Assembly: GCF_900111735.1 (NCBI RefSeq)
Contig: NZ_FOHW01000026.1
Coordinates: forward strand, 18,096-82,095
DNA: 64,000 nucleotides
Source of the DNA: Pseudomonas graminis
Lineage (GTDB): Bacteria; Pseudomonadota; Gammaproteobacteria; Pseudomonadales; Pseudomonadaceae
Reading direction: 5' to 3'
The notes under the pieces are model-generated. The model was given only the letters and a program-made list of their open reading frames with translations. It did not search any database and was not told the origin of the DNA. The position numbers and the translations under genes are program-made. Shown here piece by piece: positions 8,771-15,627 of the stretch (positions are counted from its first letter, which is position 1; every line of letters starts with the position of its first letter).

Positions 8771-9138
8771 CGTAAGACTCCCGTTGGACGCTCCAATTTA
8801 GCCACGCCTCGTCCCAAATACGCTGTAGGGCAAAGGCTTCAATGAGGTCAGACGGGTCGCCTTTTTATGAGGCCGGTACTCCACGAATTCCGCCAGGCAC
8901 CTGGGCCCTGTTGTGATGCATCAGGTGCTAACCCCGCGTGACGAGTCCGGCCTGAGCTTGTTGCTCCATACGAAATTGCTGATCAGCCCGCTTCTCAACA
9001 ACGTACTTTCGTCCTCAGACCGGCAACGAGATCTGGCGAAACCCAGAATAATCACACTAATAATCATAAAATAATCATTGCCAATGTAATATTTTGAGAT
9101 TAGTCTTCGCCCATACCCGCTGATTGAGTACAAAAACG
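8771..9138. promoter_or_regulatory. divergent intergenic with three AATAATCA direct repeats
   Basis: This gap separates the minus-strand small genes from the plus-strand ICE region and should hold divergent promoters. AATAATCA occurs three times in the same orientation at 9047-9054, 9059-9066 and 9070-9077, spaced 12 and 11 bases, close to one helical turn, inside an AT-rich block (9040-9110) unlike its surroundings. Such phased repeats suit a regulator or initiator binding array; that is inference. Confidence 0.4.
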
Positions 9139-9825
9139 ATGAGCAGCTACTGGCGTAAGCAGTTTGAAAAGAACTTCATTCCCACCGAGACGAAGCTAGG
9201 CCTGGACGAAATTCTCCAAGAGGCACAGGACGCCTATATGGGATGGCTTGGAGCTTCTCTGACAATGTTTCACGGTCAGGTTGACGATTCAAAACTAACC
9301 AACCTAGATCAGATATTCCAAGGCGAAGCACGCATCCAGACTGTCGCAAATGACTGCTACGACTACGCAATCAATGGCCGGCTGCGACTGATCAAAGACG
9401 GAGAAACGGAAGACCAGATCAACGATGCATGGGGATGCCTGGCGATTCTGGTGCTCTCTGCGCGACCAGGTATCGAGGTGTTTTCACCAACAGTGAGGGG
9501 CCGCCAGCGATATGAGCCTAAGAAGATCGAACATCTTCTGTTTCATGCGCTGGTGAGGGCCCGACTCGATCTGGACACCCACGCAAAATTTGACGAGGAC
9601 TCAGTGCCCGCTCTGCTGCGTCAAGACACAACGGGCTACCTGACGCTTAGGGAGATCGCGGTGTTGGGTCAGATGTCCGAGCGTGCGGTGCGCAACGCTG
9701 CCCAGCCCACAGCAGCGGACCAACTGAAAACTCGGAAAGAAAAGAATCAGACCGTAGTCGACTCATCTGAGGCGCTGCGCTGGCTGAAGGGTCGGAGGGG
9801 GTTCGTCGTCACCCGTGCTGACTGA
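9139..9825 (+). CDS. ICE hypothetical protein with C-terminal HTH-like segment
   Basis: 228 residues from ATG 9139; TTG 9124 is an alternative start and neither has a strong ribosome binding site. The N-terminal two thirds are mixed helix with no known motif. Residues about 165-225 contain TLREIAVLGQMSERAVRNA, which has the look of a helix-turn-helix, then a basic stretch and DSSEALRWLKGRRGF, similar to the end of excisionase/MerR-like winged domains. DNA binding is inferred. Positioned first in the rightward ICE gene series, next to phased repeats that could be its target. Confidence 0.55.
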   Translation: MSSYWRKQFEKNFIPTETKLGLDEILQEAQDAYMGWLGASLTMFHGQVDDSKLTNLDQIFQGEARIQTVANDCYDYAINGRLRLIKDGETEDQINDAWGCLAILVLSARPGIEVFSPTVRGRQRYEPKKIEHLLFHALVRARLDLDTHAKFDEDSVPALLRQDTTGYLTLREIAVLGQMSERAVRNAAQPTAADQLKTRKEKNQTVVDSSEALRWLKGRRGFVVTRAD

Positions 9826-9876
9826 TCCTTACACCACCCTAACCATCAACTTCCAGCCATCGCTAAAGAGAACATC

Positions 9877-10659
9877 ATGAGCCTCGAACAATTCAGCACC
9901 GTGCTTTCCTCCTCCACCCACAACTTTGCCAACGCGTTGCCGGCCGAGCTGCTGCTCTCGTCGGAGGGTAGCCTACAAACCTTCTATGCCCCGTTTGACT
10001 ACGTAAACACCGGAGCCAGAATCGTGCTGTGCGGCATCACCCCGGGGCTGCAGCAGGCAAGCCGCGCACTTGACGAAGCCCGCAAGCAGCTGCGCCACGG
10101 AGCCTCGGTTGACCAAGCCAGGCAGGCGGCCAAGGAGACAGCCAGTTTCGCAGGCGCGATGCGCGCTAATCTGATCAACATGCTCGACCACGTCGGTGTC
10201 CATAGGCTGCTGGGTGTCGACAGCTGTGCTCGCCTTTTCGATACACACCGACACTTGGTGCACTACACCTCCGCATTGCGCTACCCGGTATTTCTGGACG
10301 GCCAAAATTACAGCGGCAGTCCTGCAATGCTTAGTCGCTCAAGCCTTCGCCACCAGGTGGAAACTCACTTGGCAGAGGAAATCAAGACACTGGGCCCGCT
10401 GTGTCTCTACGTCCCGCTGGGTCCAAAGGTGACTGAGGTCTTCCAGCACCTGCAAGTCAAAGGCCTCCTAAAGCCAGAACAACTGCTGGATGGACTACCA
10501 CATCCATCAGGAGCGAATGCCGAGCGCATCAGTTACTTCCTCGGCGGCAAGCCTCGCGAGAAGCTGTCGAGCAAGACCAATCCTGCGGTGCTGGACGCCG
10601 CCAAGGCGAAGATACTGGCCAAGCTGGCCACTTTGCAGAAGGAAAGCGTCATGAACTGA
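9877..10659 (+). CDS. uracil-DNA-glycosylase-fold protein
   Basis: 260 residues. Two motifs at the right distance suggest the UDG superfamily: GITPG at 53-57 (motif 1, GxxPG) and HPSGAN at 209-214 (motif 2, HPSxxN). The segment between has a long insertion relative to housekeeping UDGs and no Fe-S cysteines are obvious. UDG-family enzymes bind or excise damaged bases; whether this one is catalytic cannot be judged from motifs alone, as no clear acidic catalytic residue follows motif 1. It begins 52 bases after the preceding gene. A structured, gene-poor region follows. Confidence 0.6.
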   Translation: MSLEQFSTVLSSSTHNFANALPAELLLSSEGSLQTFYAPFDYVNTGARIVLCGITPGLQQASRALDEARKQLRHGASVDQARQAAKETASFAGAMRANLINMLDHVGVHRLLGVDSCARLFDTHRHLVHYTSALRYPVFLDGQNYSGSPAMLSRSSLRHQVETHLAEEIKTLGPLCLYVPLGPKVTEVFQHLQVKGLLKPEQLLDGLPHPSGANAERISYFLGGKPREKLSSKTNPAVLDAAKAKILAKLATLQKESVMN

Positions 10660-10734
10660 GTTGGAGGTCGCGTACTTCCTTACGGAAGAAAACGTGCTCT
10701 CCCTGGCAAAGGTAGTTGTTGTAGTCACCGCCTG

Positions 10735-10829
10735 GGGTGGGGCGGCAATTCCCCCCTCTCGTAGCTGGCTTGCCCAGCTTACTGCTCAGCAGTGCAGCGG
10801 CTCTGGTCTTCAGTGCCGCTTTTTTTCGT
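10735..10829 (+). ncRNA. candidate small RNA: stacked hairpins with intrinsic terminator
   Basis: Consecutive stems on the plus strand: AGCTGG/CCAGCT, ACTGC/GCAGT, then AGCGGC/GCCGCT followed by seven T residues, a good intrinsic terminator. A GGGG/CCCC pair lies just upstream. This tight train ending in a terminator suggests either the 3' end of the preceding transcript or a separate sRNA. No Rfam class is recognised. Confidence 0.4.
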
Positions 10830-11108
10830 GTACTATCGGCACCAAGCTTTTCACCCCGCTGGCTACTGACGGTCATCAGTAGCACCCGGTAATGGGATTC
10901 ATCCCAATGCCAACCCAAACACGCATAGCTCCGGGAAGGGCGTGTGGATCTGGTTGAGAATGCTCCCTGTGTCTCCCTGTTCAAAGCAAGACACGCAGCC
11001 GTCAACTCGTGAATCGCGAGTCCAAAGGCACACAGGATTCTCTTGAGGTTCGAAGCACTGTCATCGAAGGGCCGCACTGGTGTTGTGGCCCACACTTTTT
11101 AAAGCTCA

Positions 11109-11153
11109 CCCAATGGATAGCCTGATGGTCTTGCGAAGGATCATGAGGCTACC
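11109..11153. repeat. interrupted inverted repeat
   Basis: CCAATGG and TAGCCT on the left arm are mirrored by AGGCTA and CCATTGG on the right arm, with one mismatched position in the stem and a loop of about 22 bases. Could be an RNA hairpin or a protein-binding site. Confidence 0.4.
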
Positions 11154-11315
11154 CATTGGTAGCCGCTTTTCTCTGCCGGTGGCCCGCCGGCGAAACGCAG
11201 GGCTCCTTTTGTGCGCGGATGCGTGCCTTATGTTTGCTGGCCTCAGCCACGATAATCGGCCAGGTGAATCAGTGGGGTGTTTCGATCAATGCCCAAGGAT
11301 CGATGACATACCTTC

Positions 11316-11341
11316 TGCCACAGGTGGCATTTTTTTTCCCT
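11316..11341 (+). terminator. intrinsic terminator
   Basis: TGCCA/TGGCA stem with CAGG loop followed by eight T residues. It closes the hairpin-rich region and isolates the downstream RNA and gene. Confidence 0.55.
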
Positions 11342-11465
11342 TCTGATTCGACGTTAGCTGAGGGCCACCACCGACCAAGTGGCCCTCGGCAAATCCTCCC
11401 AATTCCCCGCCTTCCCCTCCTGCCGCTTGACACGTTTCCCCTCCCGCATTAATGATTAGGCCGTG

Positions 11466-11598
11466 TTTTGCTGACGTCGTCAGCATCATGCCCAGGCAGT
11501 CTGGATCATCGCGACTGCAGCACGGTCACCGTGTTCGATCCACCCAAGGCCGATAAGCTTCTGGTAGCGCGGCCGGTCGACGATGTCGATAGAAGCAT
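11466..11598 (+). ncRNA. structured RNA copy 1 (five conserved stems), upstream of the 11679 gene
   Basis: About 130 bases alignable with 12114-12245. Stems: A, the palindrome TGCTGACGTCGTCAGCA (11469-11485); B, GCAGTC/GACTGC (11496-11501, 11513-11518); C, CACGGT/ACCGTG (11521-11533); D, GGCCG/CGGCC (11548-11552, 11570-11574) around GCTTCTGGTAGC; E, TCGAC/GTCGA (11577-11589). Stems C and D differ in sequence from copy 2 but remain paired, so selection for RNA structure is likely. It may be the 5' leader of the next gene or a separate RNA. I do not recognise a described family. Confidence 0.6.
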
Positions 11599-11613
11599 CT
11601 CAAACTACTCACC

Positions 11614-11656
11614 TCGCGGGGATTCACTTCCCCGACAGGGCAGGTGCTTTTCCGCA
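11614..11656 (+). promoter_or_regulatory. hairpin leader element L1
   Basis: GCGG...CCGC outer pair enclosing TCCCCGACAGGG, about 25 bases before the start of the 11679 gene. One of at least six similar leaders (outer stem, inner CCC/GGG hairpin, AGGTG-like 3' arm, then the ribosome binding site) in 11.6-17.2 kb. The layout recalls the radC RNA motif reported in leaders of mobile-element genes; that identity is not verified. Confidence 0.5.
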
Positions 11657-11678
11657 TTTCAAACTGCAGGAGAAGCCT

Positions 11679-12020
11679 ATGTCCGCACTCACTCACCAAA
11701 TCGGTTTCGCCCTCGGCACTGTCACCCGGGAAATCATCCGCGCCGTGACTCAGCCGCCAGCCCCGAACCAAACCTACCCTCTGACGTATGCGGAAACTTC
11801 GTTGCCGGGCCCATGCCTGCCGCCAAAGAAGGTCACTGACCTCAGCCAGACACCGGCGATCGTTCGCGCTAAGGGCGTCGATCTCTATGATTGGTACGAG
11901 GGAAACACTCGGGAAATCACAAAAGCGGCTCGCAAGCGCCGTCAGTGCAAACGCCAGGTCAACTCACCGGAGCCTCAACCATCCGCGTTGCGTATGGGGC
12001 CACTGGCTGATCTGATCTAA
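11679..12020 (+). CDS. ICE hypothetical protein
   Basis: 113 residues from ATG 11679 (AGGAGA five bases upstream). The first 25 residues form an amphipathic helix (LTHQIGFALGTVTREII). A proline-rich middle follows, then a basic stretch (KAARKRRQCKRQ) near residue 90. Possible nucleic-acid-binding or small accessory role; no family recognised. An in-frame extension to 11583 would run through the hairpin leader and is rejected. Its long structured leader suggests post-transcriptional control. Confidence 0.6.
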   Translation: MSALTHQIGFALGTVTREIIRAVTQPPAPNQTYPLTYAETSLPGPCLPPKKVTDLSQTPAIVRAKGVDLYDWYEGNTREITKAARKRRQCKRQVNSPEPQPSALRMGPLADLI

Positions 12021-12113
12021 ACCTCGCACCGCGCTCAAGCAACGCGCTGCAGCGCACTTTTCAAAAACGAAGAAGTTGACATTTTTCGAGACCTTTTCCA
12101 TTCTTGACCCATG

Positions 12114-12245
12114 TATCGCTGACGTCGTCAGCAACATGCCCAGGCAGTCAAGATCTTCAAGACTGCGATGCGATTGATCGCATTGATCCCCCTAGATCGC
12201 CAAGCTTCCGGAAGCGCGATCAGTCGACACAGTCGGCGGAAGCAT
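12114..12245 (+). ncRNA. structured RNA copy 2, upstream of the 12311 gene
   Basis: Paralogue of 11466-11598. Stem A GCTGACGTCGTCAGC is identical (12118-12132); B is GCAGTC/GACTGC (12144-12149, 12161-12166) with a different loop; C is ATGCGAT/ATCGCAT (12168-12183); D is GATCGC/GCGATC (12195-12200, 12216-12221) stacked on GCTTCCGGAAGC; E is TCGAC/GTCGG with a G-T wobble (12224-12236). The stems covary against copy 1 while loops and linkers drift. Confidence 0.6.
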
Positions 12246-12255
12246 TTAATCCCAA

Positions 12256-12301
12256 CCCTCGACGGGCCTCCCCCGTCAAGGCAGGCCTCTCGAGTTTTTT
12301 T
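12256..12301 (+). promoter_or_regulatory. hairpin leader element L2 with U-tract (possible attenuator)
   Basis: CTCGA (12258-12262) pairs with TCGAG (12290-12294) and GGCCT (12265-12269) with AGGCC (12283-12287); seven T residues follow at once, then GGAGG and the start codon. Of the leader family this copy looks most like an intrinsic terminator placed just before the ribosome binding site, fitting attenuation of the 12311 gene. Confidence 0.5.
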
Positions 12302-12310
12302 GGAGGTCTG

Positions 12311-12574
12311 ATGAAAACCGAACTGGCTCTGTATCAAGCGCTGATCTCGATCAACGTTCCTGAACAGAAAGCAAATGCAGTGATTGACGCTCTGGAGAAC
12401 GACATGCACTCGCTACTCGCAACCAAAGCTGATGTAACTGCTCTGCGCACCGACCTCACTGCGGAACTGAAGACTGAAATTTCTCAGCTCGAGGTCAAGC
12501 TCACCCTTCGCATGGGCGTCATGCTGTCAGCTGCCGTAGGCATCCTGATCGCAGCCATGAAATTCATGCACTAA
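12311..12574 (+). CDS. DUF1640-like coiled-coil membrane protein
   Basis: 87 residues from ATG 12311, with GGAGG six bases upstream; the in-frame frame to 12104 lies in the RNA leader and is rejected. The order is a short globular N-terminus (VPEQKANAVIDALENDM), a coiled coil with alternating TAL/TDL/AEL heptads (residues about 35-65) and one C-terminal membrane helix (GVMLSAAVGILIAAMKF). This is the usual architecture of small DUF1640/CCDC90-like proteins seen on phages and ICEs. Role unknown. Confidence 0.65.
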   Translation: MKTELALYQALISINVPEQKANAVIDALENDMHSLLATKADVTALRTDLTAELKTEISQLEVKLTLRMGVMLSAAVGILIAAMKFMH

Positions 12575-12600
12575 CAACCCACCTCAAGCTCTACCACCCT

Positions 12601-12643
12601 CGCGGGGAAATCCTTTCCCCGAAGGGCGAAGTGTTTCTCCGCG
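12601..12643 (+). promoter_or_regulatory. hairpin leader element L3
   Basis: CGCGG/CCGCG and GAAA/TTTC form the outer stem; CCTTTC/GAAGGG forms the inner hairpin. Lies 28 bases before the DUF3577 gene. Confidence 0.5.
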
Positions 12644-12671
12644 TCCGCTTACCAGCACCTGGAGAATCACA

Positions 12672-13133
12672 ATGAGCACAACAGACGCAAAGTTCTTCGA
12701 CCTGCACACCACCGGTATCGGTTACCTGAACCGAATCCGGGAAGTGAAACCGCGCGGCAAAGGCAGCCCTTTCATGGCTGTCGCTATTGCTGCGTTACAC
12801 GGATCCGCCGATGCGGTCGAATATTCGTACATCGATTGCAACGTGGTAGGTGCAGAAGCTGAAAAGCTGATCCGCCGTTGCCAGGAAGCGGTCTCTGCCG
12901 AAAAGAAGGTTCTTGTCAGCTTTCGGATCGGCGACATCTGGGCAGACGCGTTCACTTACGAGAAAGGCGATAAGAAGGGTCAACCCGGCGCGAGCCTCAA
13001 GGGACGGCTGCTATTTATCGGCTGGATCAAGGTGGATGGCGAAACCGTCTATGAAGCCAAACCTCGTGAGGCGGACACTCCCGCCGAACACGTACTGAAC
13101 AGCGAAGAAGCCTCATGCGCACCCGCTGCCTGA
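12672..13133 (+). CDS. STY4534-family ICE replication protein (DUF3577)
   Basis: 153 residues. The N-terminal block FFDLHTTGIGYLNRIREV with GSPFMAVAIAALHGS and the strand set around YIDCNVVG and VLVSFRIGDIWADAF match DUF3577, present in almost all ICEs of this class and annotated as an STY4534-type replication-associated protein. The fold suggests an OB-like nucleic-acid-binding protein (inference). It has a good AGGAG-like site (CTGGAGAATCACA) before ATG 12672 and a hairpin leader. The last 25 residues are low-complexity and acidic, followed by CAPAA. Confidence 0.8.
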   Translation: MSTTDAKFFDLHTTGIGYLNRIREVKPRGKGSPFMAVAIAALHGSADAVEYSYIDCNVVGAEAEKLIRRCQEAVSAEKKVLVSFRIGDIWADAFTYEKGDKKGQPGASLKGRLLFIGWIKVDGETVYEAKPREADTPAEHVLNSEEASCAPAA

Positions 13134-13220
13134 GGCTGCCCAGTGCGTGATTAAACGGCGCCTGCGGGGGCCAATGATGTCCTGACTGCTTTCACCGTTA
13201 CCTCAACCGATCAACCGATT

Positions 13221-13259
13221 CCGGGAAAACATCTCCCGATCGGGCCAGGTGTTTTCTCA
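13221..13259 (+). promoter_or_regulatory. hairpin leader element L4
   Basis: GAAAACA (13225-13231) pairs with TGTTTTC (13250-13256); the inner CCCGATCGGG is self-complementary. Same layout as the other leaders, 17 bases before ATG 13276. Confidence 0.5.
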
Positions 13260-13275
13260 TGCCTGGAGTACGAAA

Positions 13276-13608
13276 ATGACCACCATCGATCAGGTGTCAG
13301 CCGAGCCGCGCAACCTCCCTGTGGTTTTAACACCGGGGGCCTGGCAGGAGGCTGTTCACATCCAAGATCCTGTACACACATCAGAGATCAGTAGCCGATT
13401 GGGAAATGTTGTCCTGACCGCTTACAGGGAACTGAGCTTTCAACCCGATAAAACCCACGTTGATTTCGGCCTGTACCGTTTCCCTCCAGCAGGAGATCGA
13501 TCCGCGTATGTCTGGCTGGACCTGACGCTTCACACGATTAAATCCGAAACGGGCCTTCCGTATCTGTGCATTTCCCTCAGAGACGAAGAACCCGTGCTTC
13601 GCTGCTAA
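13276..13608 (+). CDS. ICE hypothetical protein
   Basis: 110 residues from ATG 13276 (GGAG nine bases upstream); the longer frame from 13249 lies in the leader stem. Mixed strands, no membrane segment, no Cys motif. The pattern WLDLTLHTIKSETGLPYLCISL near the C-terminus looks like a compact beta domain. Family not recognised beyond its position in the ICE maintenance block. A strong terminator follows it. Confidence 0.55.
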   Translation: MTTIDQVSAEPRNLPVVLTPGAWQEAVHIQDPVHTSEISSRLGNVVLTAYRELSFQPDKTHVDFGLYRFPPAGDRSAYVWLDLTLHTIKSETGLPYLCISLRDEEPVLRC

Positions 13609-13630
13609 CCCTGCGATAACAAGACCACCT

Positions 13631-13660
13631 AAAGCCCGACGATCTCGTCGGGCTTTTTTA
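13631..13660 (+). terminator. strong intrinsic terminator
   Basis: AGCCCGACG/CGTCGGGCT, a nine-base perfect stem with a four-base loop, followed by six T residues. It separates the 13276 gene from the DUF3275 gene, so these are probably distinct transcripts or rely on read-through. Confidence 0.8.
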
Positions 13661-13663
13661 TAT

Positions 13664-13684
13664 CCGTGAGCAGTCGCCTCACGG
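13664..13684 (+). promoter_or_regulatory. leader hairpin of the DUF3275 gene
   Basis: CCGTGAG/CTCACGG, a seven-base perfect stem with a seven-base loop, 28 bases upstream of ATG 13713. It differs in sequence and layout from the L1-L7 leaders. Confidence 0.4.
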
Positions 13685-13712
13685 CGGGTGCTCGATATGC
13701 TCGGAGCTGCCA

Positions 13713-14324
13713 ATGATCACTCTCCCCGGCCACCTGGCCATCCGCACCATCAGTGGCCGAAACGGCGATTTCAACGTCGGGCGGCTATCAACCTCCATCG
13801 GCGAGTTCGTCATCAAGGACGCCCTCCTCGATCAATACAACGAAGGCAAATACCGAGGTGATTTCGCGATCACCGAGATCCGTCCTTCCTATTACACCAA
13901 CGGCGGCAGGCTCGTCGTCGAGATACGCGCCAAGCTGGACAGCATGACACTCGATGCCGTCGACAATCTCACCACCGAGGAGGCCGACAGGTTATCGAAC
14001 ACTGAAACGGACCCTATCGACGAAGAGGCAACTGTTGCTGCATCACCGTCACCACGAAGACCTGCTAAGACAAGGTCCTCACAAGCAACCACAGATGACG
14101 AAGCACCGTTCGGCATGGTGAAAACCAACCCAGCGGCATCAACCTCTTCCGAAGACGGTGACGCAGAGCTCTTCGGCACGATCTGGCCCTTGACCTCATC
14201 TGTTCGACTGGACACCACGGTGGATCGTCAGCAGTTACGTCTGCAATGCGCTCGCCTGGGTGAGCTCGGTTACGTGCACGACTTCAAACAACAGATCTGG
14301 AACCTGACCACCCGCCAGCCCTGA
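13713..14324 (+). CDS. DUF3275 family ICE protein
   Basis: 203 residues. The N-terminal 90 residues (ITLPGHLAIRTISGRNGDFNVGRL, spread over residues 2-25, then GEFVIKDALLDQYNEGKYRG and TEIRPSYYTNGGRLVVEIRA, each cited only in part) match DUF3275 of PFGI-1/clc-type ICEs. An acidic, Ser/Thr-rich linker follows (residues about 95-150), then a short C-terminal domain of about 50 residues with strand-helix pattern (TVDRQQLRLQCARLGELGYV). Likely a nucleic-acid-associated ICE maintenance protein; exact role unknown. Starts 53 bases after the terminator. Confidence 0.75.
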   Translation: MITLPGHLAIRTISGRNGDFNVGRLSTSIGEFVIKDALLDQYNEGKYRGDFAITEIRPSYYTNGGRLVVEIRAKLDSMTLDAVDNLTTEEADRLSNTETDPIDEEATVAASPSPRRPAKTRSSQATTDDEAPFGMVKTNPAASTSSEDGDAELFGTIWPLTSSVRLDTTVDRQQLRLQCARLGELGYVHDFKQQIWNLTTRQP

Positions 14325-14356
14325 TTATCACTGACCACTTTCCGTTCCAAACCACC

Positions 14357-14387
14357 CTCGAGGGGCTCCCCTCCAGGGCGCTCCTTG
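14357..14387 (+). promoter_or_regulatory. hairpin leader element L5
   Basis: AGGGGC (14361-14366) pairs with GCTCCT (14380-14385) with one wobble; inner CCC/GGG with TCCA loop. Followed by CCAGGAG and ATG 14405. Confidence 0.45.
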
Positions 14388-14404
14388 TCACACCAGGAGC
14401 TCAC

Positions 14405-14923
14405 ATGAACCCAGTTTTAAAAACACTCACCCTCCCCGTTCTGGCGGAGATCGAAACGTTGCTCGCCGGATGTTCGTCTGTCGACGAGGACCTGTGGGAT
14501 TTGCTGGTGGACGACCTCGGCCTTACCGCTGAGCAGGCAGACGCTGCAGTGGAAATGCGGCCTCGCTACACGACAGGAATTCCAACCAACGGGCGTTGCC
14601 TGCTGCTTCAAAAACTCACTCTTGCGAGCAACGCTCCCGAGACAAAACTCCCCCATCACAAACATCTGAACTACGACCAACTGCTCGATGCATACCGCAC
14701 GCTGCTACAGGATCGCCCCGGCCAGCTTCTCAAGCTGGGGACGCACTGGGCAGCGGGATTGAATACCCAAGGTCGGTTGTATTGCACGCCCGTTGATCCA
14801 GATGGCGCCCGGACAATGTTCGAAGTTTTCGACTTTGATCGTGAAGCGTTTGTGGAGAATCACTGGCAATGCGAGACGCCAGCGCAGACACAATCTGCCG
14901 TTCTAAACCCTGTTTTCATCTAA
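14405..14923 (+). CDS. ICE hypothetical protein
   Basis: 172 residues, AGGAG four to eight bases before ATG 14405. The N-terminal 60 residues are helical and acidic; the C-terminal half has several strands (LLKLGTHWAAGLNTQGRLYC and MFEVFDFDREAFVENHW). No catalytic motif, signal peptide or membrane helix. Same orientation and hairpin leader as its neighbours, so a member of the ICE maintenance operon. Family not recognised. Confidence 0.6.
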   Translation: MNPVLKTLTLPVLAEIETLLAGCSSVDEDLWDLLVDDLGLTAEQADAAVEMRPRYTTGIPTNGRCLLLQKLTLASNAPETKLPHHKHLNYDQLLDAYRTLLQDRPGQLLKLGTHWAAGLNTQGRLYCTPVDPDGARTMFEVFDFDREAFVENHWQCETPAQTQSAVLNPVFI

Positions 14924-14938
14924 CCCTTACATCACACC

Positions 14939-14979
14939 CGCGAGGGGCATTCCTGCCCTTTCGGGGGAGTGCCCTCCGT
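14939..14979 (+). promoter_or_regulatory. hairpin leader element L6
   Basis: GAGGGGCA (14942-14949) pairs with TGCCCTC (14970-14976) with one bulged G; the inner CCTGCCC/GGGGGAG stem has a short TTTC loop. Lies directly upstream of TGGAGG and ATG 14993. Confidence 0.5.
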
Positions 14980-14992
14980 CATGGAGGCTCAC

Positions 14993-15583
14993 ATGATCTG
15001 CTCAACGCAACTCTTCCAGATCCAGGAGTGCCCGGACCTTTACGTAGACGCATGCGTTTGTGACCAGGGACGGTATCTGGTGTTCATGTCTCTCTGGGGG
15101 CGCGACACCGCGCTGCAAGAGTTCCTGGCGAGACTGACCCTAGGCTCAGCAGAAAATGGACTGACGCAATTTCACATCCTGCAGGATGGCCGGAGTCTTC
15201 CGGTCTTCCCGAACGCAGATCAGCTTGAGAAACGTACGACCCGCCAGTACCGCAGCACGCTCTTCGGGAGCCTGGTGCACCTTTGGCTGTTCGATAAGCG
15301 CTGCGCCCAACCTGACCACGCCAATCACTTCGCCTACGCACTTCTGGAGAGGGACACCGAAGTGGGCGCCAGTCTCTGGCCGCTCATCGTCGAAACCTGT
15401 CCCTTACCACTTCTGCCGCACTGGCAAACGCCGGTGCTGGAAGTGCTGACAGAGCTCCAGATGCTCACGGCCCTTCCCGGAGCCATCGGCTCCATCAGCG
15501 GCTGGCAACTCAACCTGCAGCTCGCTCCTCTGGAGCAGGCACTTGGCGATCTGATTCGCCAAGGGCAACTCACCACCAACTGA
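14993..15583 (+). CDS. ICE hypothetical protein
   Basis: 196 residues from ATG 14993, preceded by GGAGG; the in-frame start at 14969 lies inside the leader stem. Features are a compact N-terminal region with several Cys residues (C3, C11, C20, C22 approximately), central LWLFDKRCAQPDHANHF, and helical Leu-rich C-terminal third. No known motif. It precedes the DUF6094 gene by 44 bases on the same strand, so co-transcription is likely. Confidence 0.6.
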   Translation: MICSTQLFQIQECPDLYVDACVCDQGRYLVFMSLWGRDTALQEFLARLTLGSAENGLTQFHILQDGRSLPVFPNADQLEKRTTRQYRSTLFGSLVHLWLFDKRCAQPDHANHFAYALLERDTEVGASLWPLIVETCPLPLLPHWQTPVLEVLTELQMLTALPGAIGSISGWQLNLQLAPLEQALGDLIRQGQLTTN

Positions 15584-15627
15584 CCCACTTTCGCGATGCG
15601 TTTACGCACAGAAACCCAGGAGGCCCT

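Larger units (their letters stand above)
10660..11465. other. hairpin-rich non-coding region
   Basis: About 800 bases without a convincing gene but with many strong inverted repeats: the series ending at the terminator near 10829, CTACTGA/TCAGTAG at about 10862-10882, a long interrupted pair at 11109-11152 and a terminator near 11320. A 148-residue minus-strand frame crosses it but has poor composition. Best read as one or more untranslated RNAs. Confidence 0.45.

Noticed and set aside
10649..11095. 148-residue minus-strand frame
   Set aside because: Runs through several strong hairpins and a plus-strand terminator; composition is not protein-like and no start signal is seen.
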